A stretch of 41,903 bases of DNA from an uncultured bacterium. GTDB lineage: Bacteria; Actinomycetota; Coriobacteriia; Coriobacteriales; Coriobacteriaceae. Location: contig CAJMPY010000023.1 in assembly GCA_905215385.1 (NCBI GenBank), positions 1 to 41,903 on the forward strand, given 5' to 3'. The notes beneath the pieces were generated by a model, which was not told the DNA's origin, did not search any database, and saw only the letters and a list, made by a program, of their open reading frames with translations. Shown piece after piece: positions 16,876 through 23,998 of this stretch (position 1 is its first letter; each line of letters begins with the position of its first letter). The position numbers were made by a program, and so were the translations under genes.

Positions 16876-16930
16876 ATGGAATGTAATCCATTTTTCATTA
16901 GCTTTTTTGCAAAAATGGATTCAATTCCAT
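16876..16930. repeat. AT-rich paired palindromes ATGGA-N6-TCCAT
   Basis: Two palindromes, ATGGAATGTAATCCAT and ATGGATTCAATTCCAT, together form a larger inverted repeat of 20-nt arms (16876-16895 / 16911-16930, 18 matches) around a T-rich 15-nt spacer. The local base composition is far more AT-rich than the neighbourhood. It lies downstream of both convergent genes. Confidence 0.7.
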
Positions 16931-17017
16931 TTTTTAGAACAGTGCCTCCGCGCGGGCGCCGTTGCCGTCGCCGTCCTGCGGGATCGGGCGCGGGGCATGG
17001 CGACTCGCGTGCGAACG

Positions 17018-17668
17018 CTAACACACGACCTTGACCGCGGCTGTCAGATCGAACAGCGTATCGAGCACAGCCTCGCAGCCGTCCACCACGTCCTGCGGCA
17101 GCGGCACGATGTCGGGAACGGCAAACACATGGCAACCGGCCGTGATGCCCGAGACGCAACCGTTGCGTGAGTCCTCGACCACGGCGCACTCCTCGGGGGC
17201 AAAGCCCGCGCGCTCGCAGGCGAGCAGGTACATCTCGGGGTCGGGCTTGCCGCGCACGACGTCCTCGCCGCAGGTCACCGTCTCAAACTTGTCAAAGAGG
17301 CCAACCGTCTTGAGGTTGCGCTCGGCCGTAACGTGGCGCGATGACGTCGCAAGACCCACGTGATAGCCCGCAGCCAGCAGCTCGTCGAGGCACTCGGCGG
17401 CACCGTCCTTAAGCTCCAGATCGGTCTTGACCATCTCGTCGCGAATCTCCCTATGGCGACGATAGATTGCCTCAGCGGTTTCGCAGCTGCCGTAATGCTC
17501 ATCAAGGATCTCCATGACATCGGGCAGCGTGCGACCGATAAACTGATGGATCAGCGCATCATCAATCGCGAATCCCAGCTCGGCCGCGCCCGCCTTCCAC
17601 GCCTTGATACCCAAACGCTCGGTGTCGACCAGCGTTCCGTCCATGTCAAAAATAACGGCCTTGATCAT
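17018..17668 (-). CDS. HAD family phosphatase / phosphoglucomutase-like, copy 1
   Basis: This 216-residue HAD-IA hydrolase of the beta-phosphoglucomutase-like group has motif I DMDGTLVDTE (nucleophile Asp8, acid/base Asp10), motif II ATSSR, motif III lysine in RGKPDPEMY, and motif IV VVEDSRNG. A helical cap lies at residues 15-80. Substrates of the group are sugar phosphates or phosphoglycolate; the TLVDTE motif alone does not decide. ATG 17668 follows GGGGGACCG. An 82%-identical paralogue at 18819 has the same upstream palindrome. The two differ mostly in the cap, hinting at different substrates. Confidence 0.92.
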   Translation of the reverse strand: MIKAVIFDMDGTLVDTERLGIKAWKAGAAELGFAIDDALIHQFIGRTLPDVMEILDEHYGSCETAEAIYRRHREIRDEMVKTDLELKDGAAECLDELLAAGYHVGLATSSRHVTAERNLKTVGLFDKFETVTCGEDVVRGKPDPEMYLLACERAGFAPEECAVVEDSRNGCVSGITAGCHVFAVPDIVPLPQDVVDGCEAVLDTLFDLTAAVKVVC

Positions 17669-17729
17669 ATCGGTCCCCCATCGCTTCGCGCTGCTGTACT
17701 CCCGCAACTTTACCGCACCTGTAAACTTG

Positions 17730-17744
17730 TATATAACGTATATA
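17730..17744. promoter_or_regulatory. TATATA-ACG-TATATA palindrome, HAD copy 1
   Basis: The 15-bp palindrome TATATAACGTATATA, inside a roughly 41-bp conserved block (17726-17766), lies between the divergent HAD and larE-type genes. An identical palindrome occurs upstream of HAD copy 2. It is probably promoter/operator sequence carried by the duplication. Confidence 0.5.
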
Positions 17745-17841
17745 GCATATTGCACTTCCGTTACATAGATAGAAGTCTTATGACAAGCAGTCCAGTAGGA
17801 TTATAGTTTTCGCCCGAGTACATATTGGTAAGGATCAATTC

Positions 17842-18720
17842 ATGCTTTCAGACACCACCGCACCCGCAGAGGGGCTTCAGGACAAACTCGCAGCGCTCGA
17901 GCAGCTGCTTTTAGCATACGGACGCGTCGCCATCGGCTTTTCCGGTGGCGTCGACAGCAGCTTTTTGGCCGCGGTCTGCGCCCGCATCATGCCCGCCAGC
18001 ACGCTTCTCGTTCACCTCACCACGCCGTTCATCGGCACGCCCGAGCAGGCTTCGTTTGAGCGGGCGGTTGACGGGCAGGCCGATGAGGGGCCGCATTTTA
18101 AGCTCCCCGTGCTCAACCTCTCGGTCGATCAGCTGCAGCTCCCCCAGGTAGCCTGCAACGACGCCGACCGCTGCTACCACTGCAAGCGCGCCGGCTTTAC
18201 CGCCATCGTCAACCACGCCAGGTCGCTGGGTTTTCCCACCGTCATCGACGGCAGCAACGCAAGCGACCGCGGCGACTACCGCCCCGGCATGCGCGCCGCC
18301 CAGGAGCTCGGCGTGCGCTCGCCGCTTATGGAGGTCGGCTTTACCAAGGACGAGGAGCGCGAGCTGCTACGCGCCTGGGGATACCCCGTCTGGAACCTGC
18401 CGGCAGGAGCCTGCCTGGCCACGCGAGTCCCCACGGGCGAGGAGCTCACGCGCGAGAAGGTCGATGTAATCCGCACCTGTGAGGACTACCTGCACGACCT
18501 TGGCCTGGACCAGGTCCGCGCACGCCTCGTCGGCGGCTGCATGCATATCGAGGCCGCGCCGGCAGACGTCGCCAAGATCGCCGCCCTCGGCAGCACCGCG
18601 GTCAACGACGAGGGCAAGGCCCCGCTTCCCGCCGCCATCGAATCTGCCCTGCGCAACCTAGGCTGCGGCCATATCTCCCCCGAGGTCACCCCCTACATCC
18701 ACGGCAACATGAACCAGTAA
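17842..18720 (+). CDS. larE: LarE-type ATP-dependent sacrificial sulfur transferase
   Basis: LarE uses ATP to activate and thiolate the carboxylates of pyridinium dicarboxylate mononucleotide when the lactate racemase nickel-pincer cofactor is made. The 292-residue product carries the PP-loop SGGVDSS (34-40) and the adenylate-binding region. It has Cys111 and Cys114 (RCYHCK) and Cys191 (GACLATR). Cys191 matches the position of the sacrificed Cys of lactobacillar LarE. Having three such cysteines resembles the variants reported to hold a [4Fe-4S] cluster instead; this is inference. ATG 17842 follows AAGGATCAATTC. No larA, larB or larC lies nearby, so the cofactor user is elsewhere or the role differs. 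Confidence 0.88.
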   Translation: MLSDTTAPAEGLQDKLAALEQLLLAYGRVAIGFSGGVDSSFLAAVCARIMPASTLLVHLTTPFIGTPEQASFERAVDGQADEGPHFKLPVLNLSVDQLQLPQVACNDADRCYHCKRAGFTAIVNHARSLGFPTVIDGSNASDRGDYRPGMRAAQELGVRSPLMEVGFTKDEERELLRAWGYPVWNLPAGACLATRVPTGEELTREKVDVIRTCEDYLHDLGLDQVRARLVGGCMHIEAAPADVAKIAALGSTAVNDEGKAPLPAAIESALRNLGCGHISPEVTPYIHGNMNQ

Positions 18721-18773
18721 CCTACCAAAAAGGGACAGGTTTATTTTGGCAGGTTTTATCTGGGAAAACGCAA
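18721..18773 (+). repeat. GGGACAG repeat, family R1, copy 2
   Basis: CCTACCAAAAAGGGACAGG, then TTTATTTTGGCAGG and TTTTATCTGGG. It starts at the first base after the larE stop codon and ends 7 bp before the lacI-like remnant. Confidence 0.85.
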
Positions 18774-18780
18774 GCGGGGC

Positions 18781-18822
18781 AACGCCGAAGCCACCGTCAT
18801 CAGCCTCGGCGCATACCTTTAG
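18781..18822 (+). pseudogene. Remnant of a second lacI 3' end
   Basis: In frame this stretch encodes NAEATVISLGAYL followed by a stop codon. The intact LacI-type gene ends DINLGAYL-stop. Over the last 27 nt, 21 match, and the changes within LGAYL-stop are synonymous (CTG/CTC, GCC/GCA, CTG/CTT, TAA/TAG). The rest of the gene is absent: an R1 repeat and larE lie immediately upstream. As at locus 1, it converges on a HAD gene; here the two stop codons overlap. The homology is short, so confidence is moderate. Confidence 0.6.
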
Positions 18823-19469
18823 CGCACGGCCCTGACCGCCGCCGTCAGATCGAACAGTGTATCGAGCACGGCCTCGCAGCCCTCCGCCACGTCCTGCGGA
18901 AGCGGCACGATGTCGGGAACGGCAAAGACATGGCAGCCGGCCGCGATGCCAGAGACGCAGCCGTTGCGTGAGTCCTCGACCACGGCGCACTCCTCGGGAG
19001 CAAAGCCCGCGCGCTCGCAGGCGAGCAGGTAGATCTCGGGATCGGGCTTGCCGTTCAGGGTATCCTCGTTACAGGTCACCGTCTCAAACTTGTCAAAGAG
19101 GCCGACCGTCTTTAGGTTGCGCTCGGCCGCAACGCGGCGCGACGACGTCGCAAGGCCCACGTGATAGCCCGCAGCCAGCAGTTCGTCCAGGCACTCGGCG
19201 GCGCCGGCCTTAAGCTCCAGATCGGTCTTGACCATCTCGTCGAGAGCATCCCTGTAGCGGGCTTCGACCGTCTCGACGATTTCGCGGCCGCCGTAATGCG
19301 CCTCAAGGATGTCCCTGACATCAGGCATCGAGCGACCGATAAACTGATGGACCAGCGCATCATCAATCGCAATCCCCAGCTCGGCAGCGCCCACCTTCCA
19401 TGCCCTCATGTCCAAACGCTCGGTATCGACCAGCGTTCCGTCCATGTCAAAAATGACAGCCTTGATCAT
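18819..19469 (-). CDS. HAD family phosphatase / phosphoglucomutase-like, copy 2
   Basis: This 216-residue paralogue of the HAD at 17018 has the same catalytic motifs (DMDGTLVDTE, ATSSRR, GKPDPEIY, VVEDSRNG). My hand alignment gives about 38 differences in 216 positions. About 18 of these fall within cap residues 46-81, while long stretches of the core (for example 94-112 and 180-200) are nearly identical. ATG 19469 follows AAGGGACCG. The duplicated unit includes the upstream palindrome block and apparently a downstream lacI end. Core gene conversion with cap divergence, or selection on substrate choice, would explain the pattern. Confidence 0.92.
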   Translation of the reverse strand: MIKAVIFDMDGTLVDTERLDMRAWKVGAAELGIAIDDALVHQFIGRSMPDVRDILEAHYGGREIVETVEARYRDALDEMVKTDLELKAGAAECLDELLAAGYHVGLATSSRRVAAERNLKTVGLFDKFETVTCNEDTLNGKPDPEIYLLACERAGFAPEECAVVEDSRNGCVSGIAAGCHVFAVPDIVPLPQDVAEGCEAVLDTLFDLTAAVRAVR

Positions 19470-19532
19470 ATCGGTCCCTTCATCGGCTTGCACGGCCTTC
19501 GTTACCGGCACTCTACCGCGCTTTACCGCTTG

Positions 19533-19547
19533 TATATAACGTATATA
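19533..19547. promoter_or_regulatory. TATATA-ACG-TATATA palindrome, HAD copy 2
   Basis: Identical to the palindrome at 17730 and set in the same roughly 41-bp block (19529-19569), which differs at only a few positions. The distance to the HAD start codon is also similar (62 bp at copy 1, 64 bp here). Confidence 0.5.
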
Positions 19548-19579
19548 TCATATTGGGCTTTCGTTACATGCATCAATAA

Positions 19580-19629
19580 TCTGCCAAAAAGGGACAGGTT
19601 TATTTTGGCAGGTTTTATCTGGGGAAACG
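19580..19629 (+). repeat. GGGACAG repeat, family R1, copy 3
   Basis: CTGCCAAAAAGGGACAGG, then TTTATTTTGGCAGG and TTTTATCTGGGG. It lies between the HAD copy 2 promoter and the nuclease gene. Confidence 0.85.
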
Positions 19630-19686
19630 GCCTGCAGCGTCTCCTGCTAGACTGGTAGATTCGCAACCGACCAACCAGGAGCCCCC

Positions 19687-20670
19687 ATGTCGCGCAAGTC
19701 CGCCTACAAGCAAGCACTTTCCATCGGCACCGCCGTGGTGCTGGGGTTTGCGCTGTTCACAGGGTCGCTCGACGGAGCGCCCAAGCTGTTATCACCGCAA
19801 AGCGATGAGCAGGCAGCGGCTCTGGCCGAGAAGCAAAACGAGAGTCCCAGCCGTACCGACGACGAAGCGGACTTGGTCGCCCGGCTCGAATCGGGAACAG
19901 CGAGCTCCTCGGATTCCGAAGGCAGCCAAGACGCCGGCGATGGCTCCGAATCCACCACAACCGGCACCGGCGACGACACTTCCGCAGATAGCACTGCCAC
20001 CCCCATCGACCAGGTCGAAAACCCCAATCTCGACCGCGCGCGCGGCGTATACCTCACCAGCATTCCCGACTACGCGGGTAACCCCTATGTTGCCCTGCGC
20101 GCCGACAGCACGCACCCGCTCGGCACGCCATCATTCACGCTCGATGAATACGAGCGCGCTACAGAAGAAGGATGCTTTAAGAAGTTCTCAAAGCTCGACA
20201 GCCTGGGCCGTACCCGCAAAGCACTCGCCTGCATAGGGCCCGAATCGCTCGGTCAGGGCAAGCGCGGCGATATCTCGCGCATCCACCCCGCCGGCTGGCA
20301 CCAGCAGCGCTACGACTTTATTCCGGGCCAGAGCCTCTATAACCGCTGCCACCTTATCGCTTGGTCGCTCTGCGGCGAAAATGCCAACCGCAAAAATCTC
20401 CTCACCGGCACGCGCTATCTCAACGAGACGGGTATGCTGCCGTTTGAGGAGCAGATCCTTAACTACATCCGCGACACGGGCAACCACGTGCTCTACCGCG
20501 TCACGCCCATGTACAACGAAGATGAGCTCGTCTGCCGCGGCGTGCGCCTCGAAGCACAGTCGGTCGAAGATCACGGCAAGACGCTGTGCTTCCACGTGTA
20601 CTGCTACAACCTGCAGCCGCATGTGCAAATCGACTACACCACCGGCCGCAACCAGGCCAACGGCAACTAA
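19687..20670 (+). CDS. Secreted DNA/RNA non-specific endonuclease
   Basis: The 327-residue product has an N-terminal signal or anchor helix (about 9-26), then a low-complexity Ser/Thr/Asp/Gly linker (about 50-108), then a nuclease domain. The motif YNRCHLIAWSLCGENANRKN followed by LLTGTRYLNETGM matches the beta-beta-alpha-metal nucleases of the EndA/DNA-entry type. His222 is the general base and an Asn in the RYLN segment a metal ligand. The usual DRGH is NRCH here. Cys residues at 163, 182, 221 and 229 could form disulfides outside the cell. ATG follows AGGAGCCCCC. Roles could be nutrient DNA degradation, competence or NET evasion; none is shown by context. Confidence 0.88.
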   Translation: MSRKSAYKQALSIGTAVVLGFALFTGSLDGAPKLLSPQSDEQAAALAEKQNESPSRTDDEADLVARLESGTASSSDSEGSQDAGDGSESTTTGTGDDTSADSTATPIDQVENPNLDRARGVYLTSIPDYAGNPYVALRADSTHPLGTPSFTLDEYERATEEGCFKKFSKLDSLGRTRKALACIGPESLGQGKRGDISRIHPAGWHQQRYDFIPGQSLYNRCHLIAWSLCGENANRKNLLTGTRYLNETGMLPFEEQILNYIRDTGNHVLYRVTPMYNEDELVCRGVRLEAQSVEDHGKTLCFHVYCYNLQPHVQIDYTTGRNQANGN

Positions 20671-20680
20671 TCCCGAAGTA

Positions 20681-20753
20681 AGGACAGACCCCTTTTTGAG
20701 ATTATGTCACTCGCTCTGCACCATTAGTCAAATTCGGAGTCTGTCCCCACTTT
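20681..20753. repeat. GGGACAG repeat, family R3, inverted pair
   Basis: A forward half, AGGACAGACCCC...TTATGTCAC (20681-20710), faces a reverse half containing GTCTGTCCCCACTTT (20727-20753). The reverse half overlaps the last codons and approaches the stop of the dipeptidase gene. TTATGTCAC also ends the copy at 27509. Confidence 0.7.
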
Positions 20754-22241
20754 AGAGTTGAGGAGGGATTCAAGACTACGGATGTAGATGGCGAGCGCGC
20801 GCTTGAGCTGGTGCTCCCAAATACCCTCATTGGGGCCGTGCTCGGGACCGACCCAATCGGGCAGAGGCTCGGTTCGGTCGAGCGGACCGAACCCCACGGC
20901 GCGAGGAAAATGATGTGCATACGTACCCCCGCCGATGGCAAAAGGTACCGCGGGCCGGCCCGCGAACTCCTCGTAGGCACGGCGGAGCACCATGACCTCG
21001 GGCGATTGGGGGTCCATGGTGAACGGCTCCCTCGTATGGGTGATACGCACCTCGCAGCCGCACTCGCGCGCCACATCCTCGATGCGACGGCTCACCCGCT
21101 CGACATCGGCCGCACCCGGAAGGCGCACATCGAGTGTGAGCACAAAACGCCCTGCCTGGGTGCGTACAGTTCCGCCGATACACGTGAGGCCGCCGAACAG
21201 CTCGTCAGCGACATCGATTCCCAGGCCGGAGCCATCCCATGCACCAAGGGCCCGTTTGCAAAAGCCGAGGAACTCCCGCTCGGCTGCGCTGCAGATACCG
21301 CATGCAGCCAGATAGGCCACCAACACGCCGATAGCGTTCACCGTACCCGCCGGTTCGGCGGCATGACCGGCGACGCCGTGGGCCACAATGCGGGCCACTC
21401 CGCCGCCGACGGGCTCCACATCGATCCCCTCGGCGCGAGGTAGCCCATCCATACGAGCGCCCATGTGCACGAGCGCTTCAGCGCGGGCGGGCACCGCGTT
21501 TCTCGCCACGCCGCCCGTAAGCCCGATGATCGCCCCGGCGCCGTCGACAGCATGAGCGACCTCGGCGTTGACGCAGCCCTTCTCCCCGCAGCAGACGGCA
21601 AACTCGGCATCGGGTGTGAACAAAAATGCCGGCGGTTCGCGATCCGTTAGGTAGCGACGCACGTCCATCATGCCCGCCTCCTCCGAGGCGCCCAAGATGC
21701 AGCGGAGCGTCCGCTGCGGCTTCCAGCCGTTGCGCACGCGGCGCGCCAAAAAACCAGCAGCATAGATCGAGGCCAGCGCCGCGCCCTTGTCATCGAGCAC
21801 GCCACGACCCAAAAGCACGCCTTCGCGGCGCGTCACGGCATAGGGTTCGACCGTCCAGCCCTCGCCGGCGGGAACCACGTCCACATGGGCGATCGTCGCC
21901 ACCTGTTCGGGCGTCTCGCCGGCAAGCTCGCCATACGCGACGTACCCATCGCAGTCAACGACCGCAAGCCCTTGGCGGCGCAGCACATCCATCGCAACGC
22001 AAAGCGCCCGATAGCATTCCAGGCCCCACGGGGCGCCCGCCGCGGCACACGACTCGTCGACCACGCTCGGCACGGCCACGAGCGCCTCGAGATCATCAAG
22101 AAAACTCGGCCAGACCTTGTCCACATAGGCGCGAATCTCGGCAGCCGGCGTCAGCTCGACCCCCGTTGTCGATCCAGCAACGCCCGCCACGCCACATGCG
22201 GCCGCAAACACCCCGCGCGCCTCCATCGCCTCATCACTCAT
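20724..22241 (-). CDS. M20 family dipeptidase, Sapep/PepV type
   Basis: This is a metallo-dipeptidase of the M20 clan (PepV/Sapep group), 505 residues, probably cytoplasmic and Zn- or Mn-dependent. Visible are the first metal-ligand block IAHVDVVPAGEGW, the bridging Asp in GRGVLDDKGA, the Glu-Glu pair in GASEEAGMMD, the group signature FTPDAEFAVCCGEKG, and the C-terminal GGGTYAHHFPRAVGFGP and GPNEGIWEHQLKRAL. It starts at ATG 22241 (GAGGAGAAGAGC upstream), overlapping the regulator gene by 8 bp, so translation is coupled. It is the last gene of the PTS operon. Its final ten residues (SKVGTDSEFD) are encoded by an R3 repeat half. Confidence 0.9.
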   Translation of the reverse strand: MSDEAMEARGVFAAACGVAGVAGSTTGVELTPAAEIRAYVDKVWPSFLDDLEALVAVPSVVDESCAAAGAPWGLECYRALCVAMDVLRRQGLAVVDCDGYVAYGELAGETPEQVATIAHVDVVPAGEGWTVEPYAVTRREGVLLGRGVLDDKGAALASIYAAGFLARRVRNGWKPQRTLRCILGASEEAGMMDVRRYLTDREPPAFLFTPDAEFAVCCGEKGCVNAEVAHAVDGAGAIIGLTGGVARNAVPARAEALVHMGARMDGLPRAEGIDVEPVGGGVARIVAHGVAGHAAEPAGTVNAIGVLVAYLAACGICSAAEREFLGFCKRALGAWDGSGLGIDVADELFGGLTCIGGTVRTQAGRFVLTLDVRLPGAADVERVSRRIEDVARECGCEVRITHTREPFTMDPQSPEVMVLRRAYEEFAGRPAVPFAIGGGTYAHHFPRAVGFGPLDRTEPLPDWVGPEHGPNEGIWEHQLKRALAIYIRSLESLLNSKVGTDSEFD

Positions 22242-23994
22242 CGCTCTTCTCCTCGGCATAGCCAAAGTCGCGCCCTAAGAACGCGACGGTCTCCTCATAG
22301 GTGCGCGGCAGGCGCACCTGGGCGCGCTCGGCATCGTGCAGCACGGAGAACAGATAGTTGAACATGCTGCTCTTGTCGGCCAGACGCTGACTCGCAAGCG
22401 TCACCACCACCAGGTCGATCTGCTCGTCGCCGTCGCACAGGGGCGCGTCGGGCATGATGGCGAGCAGACGAAACGTCGAGGCCGCGACCGGCGTGATGGT
22501 ATGCGGGAACGCGACATGTCCCAGCTGTAGACGGTCGCCCTGACGCTCGCGATCCATGATGAGGGCCGCCTCATCTGCCGAGATCGCATGCGCTGCCACC
22601 AGCCCGCCGAGGGCGCGCGACAGCTCATCGAGGTAGTCGCCGGCCCCAACATGCAGCTCAAGATAGCTCGCGCGCGGCAGCAGGCTCGCGATATCGCGCT
22701 CGTAGAGCACACGCAGCGCCATCTGGCGGATGCGGTCGACCTCGTAGGCCGAGAGCACGCCCGAAAACGAGAGGTCCCATTCACGTGCGGCCTTAAAGTT
22801 TCGCACTGCCGCGGCGTCGCCCACCACCAGGTCGAACGACCCATCTTTGAGCGCGCGCCGGGCGAGCGGCTCGCTGTCCACGAGCTCGACCTCAACGCCG
22901 TCGGTGCCGCGCTCGATCAGGGATTTGTTGATAGTCGCCACGGAGGGTCGCCCGCAAACCAAAAGCAGACTCACGGGGCTGCGCGTGAAGTGCTCCAGCG
23001 AGGCCAGCACGTAGAGCGAGAGGAAGTCGGGCTCTACAAACAGGCGCTCGTCGAACGCGCGCAGGCACTCGGAGAGGTCGGCGCCGAAATCGAACTCGAA
23101 CGGATGCTCCATACGGATCCCGCGCATCTGCTTTTGGATCTCCACCGACATGAGCGTGGGAAAGAGAGCGCAGCGCAGTACATGGTCGAAGATAAGACTA
23201 CCGAGGTCCTCGCGCGTCGACTTGATGCCGTGCGAGGCGAGCACCTCGCCGATGCGCGCCAGGATGGCCGCACGGCACGTGACCAGGCGGTAGAGCAGGT
23301 CCTTCTTGCGCTGCTGGAACTCGGTGACGGCACGCGCGCCGGCATCTGCCCCACCCGGGGCATCGGGCACGAGCCACGCGCTGCACCAGACGGCAGCAAG
23401 CGTCTGCATCCTCAGCTGGCGCTGTGACAGATACGGCTCCATGAGTAGGCGATATTCCTCGCCCCGCTCGCCGATCAGGCGCATCAGGGTGTCCCAGCCG
23501 CACGAGCGCTCGAGCTCGGCGGCAATACCAGTATTGTCGATGGCGAGCGCCGCCAAAAGATCCGCCGGCCCCATGCCGCTAAAGTCTGCATCGATCCCGT
23601 AGCCCACACGTGCCTCGAGCGCAACGACTCCGCGCAGCCGAACGTTGATCTCATCCATCGCTGCGCGCACGGAGCGGACCGAGAGATAAGTCTCCCCCGA
23701 AACCTGCACCGTCGAGATCCCCGGCCGGGAAAGCACGCACATGAGGACACGCGCCTCATCGGTGAGGTCCTGCGACAGGACGGAGGCGATTGCGTCCTCG
23801 GACGTGACCACCAGGTGGTAGTTGGGATCGCTCGAGATGGTGCCGGCACCCACGGACTCAAGCCACGCGCTCACGCTCGCTACTTCGCGCACCACGGTAC
23901 GGCGGGAGACGCCGAGTGCCTCGGCGAGCTCGGCGCCGGAGCGTGGACCGTCGTCGAGCGCCCGCAGGAGCTGTCTCTGTCTCTTGCTGATCAT
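22234..23994 (-). CDS. PRD/PTS-domain transcriptional activator (BglG/MtlR-ManR type)
   Basis: The 586-residue product has an N-terminal winged HTH (RQRQLLRALDDGPRSGAELAEALGVSRRTVVREV), a second HTH-like segment (about 85-120), PRD-like helical regions, and an EIIB-like domain (SLLLVCGRPSVATINKSLI). The EIIA(fructose/mannitol)-like C-terminal domain has a candidate phospho-His near residue 497 (GHVAFPHTITPV). Such proteins sense PTS phosphorylation and activate promoters; this one has a DNA-binding rather than an RNA-binding head, so it is not a true antiterminator. It starts 4 bp after the aminotransferase-type gene. It is the likely regulator of the operon through the palindrome at 27217. 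Confidence 0.9.
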   Translation of the reverse strand: MISKRQRQLLRALDDGPRSGAELAEALGVSRRTVVREVASVSAWLESVGAGTISSDPNYHLVVTSEDAIASVLSQDLTDEARVLMCVLSRPGISTVQVSGETYLSVRSVRAAMDEINVRLRGVVALEARVGYGIDADFSGMGPADLLAALAIDNTGIAAELERSCGWDTLMRLIGERGEEYRLLMEPYLSQRQLRMQTLAAVWCSAWLVPDAPGGADAGARAVTEFQQRKKDLLYRLVTCRAAILARIGEVLASHGIKSTREDLGSLIFDHVLRCALFPTLMSVEIQKQMRGIRMEHPFEFDFGADLSECLRAFDERLFVEPDFLSLYVLASLEHFTRSPVSLLLVCGRPSVATINKSLIERGTDGVEVELVDSEPLARRALKDGSFDLVVGDAAAVRNFKAAREWDLSFSGVLSAYEVDRIRQMALRVLYERDIASLLPRASYLELHVGAGDYLDELSRALGGLVAAHAISADEAALIMDRERQGDRLQLGHVAFPHTITPVAASTFRLLAIMPDAPLCDGDEQIDLVVVTLASQRLADKSSMFNYLFSVLHDAERAQVRLPRTYEETVAFLGRDFGYAEEKSDE

Positions 23995-23998
23995 GCCG

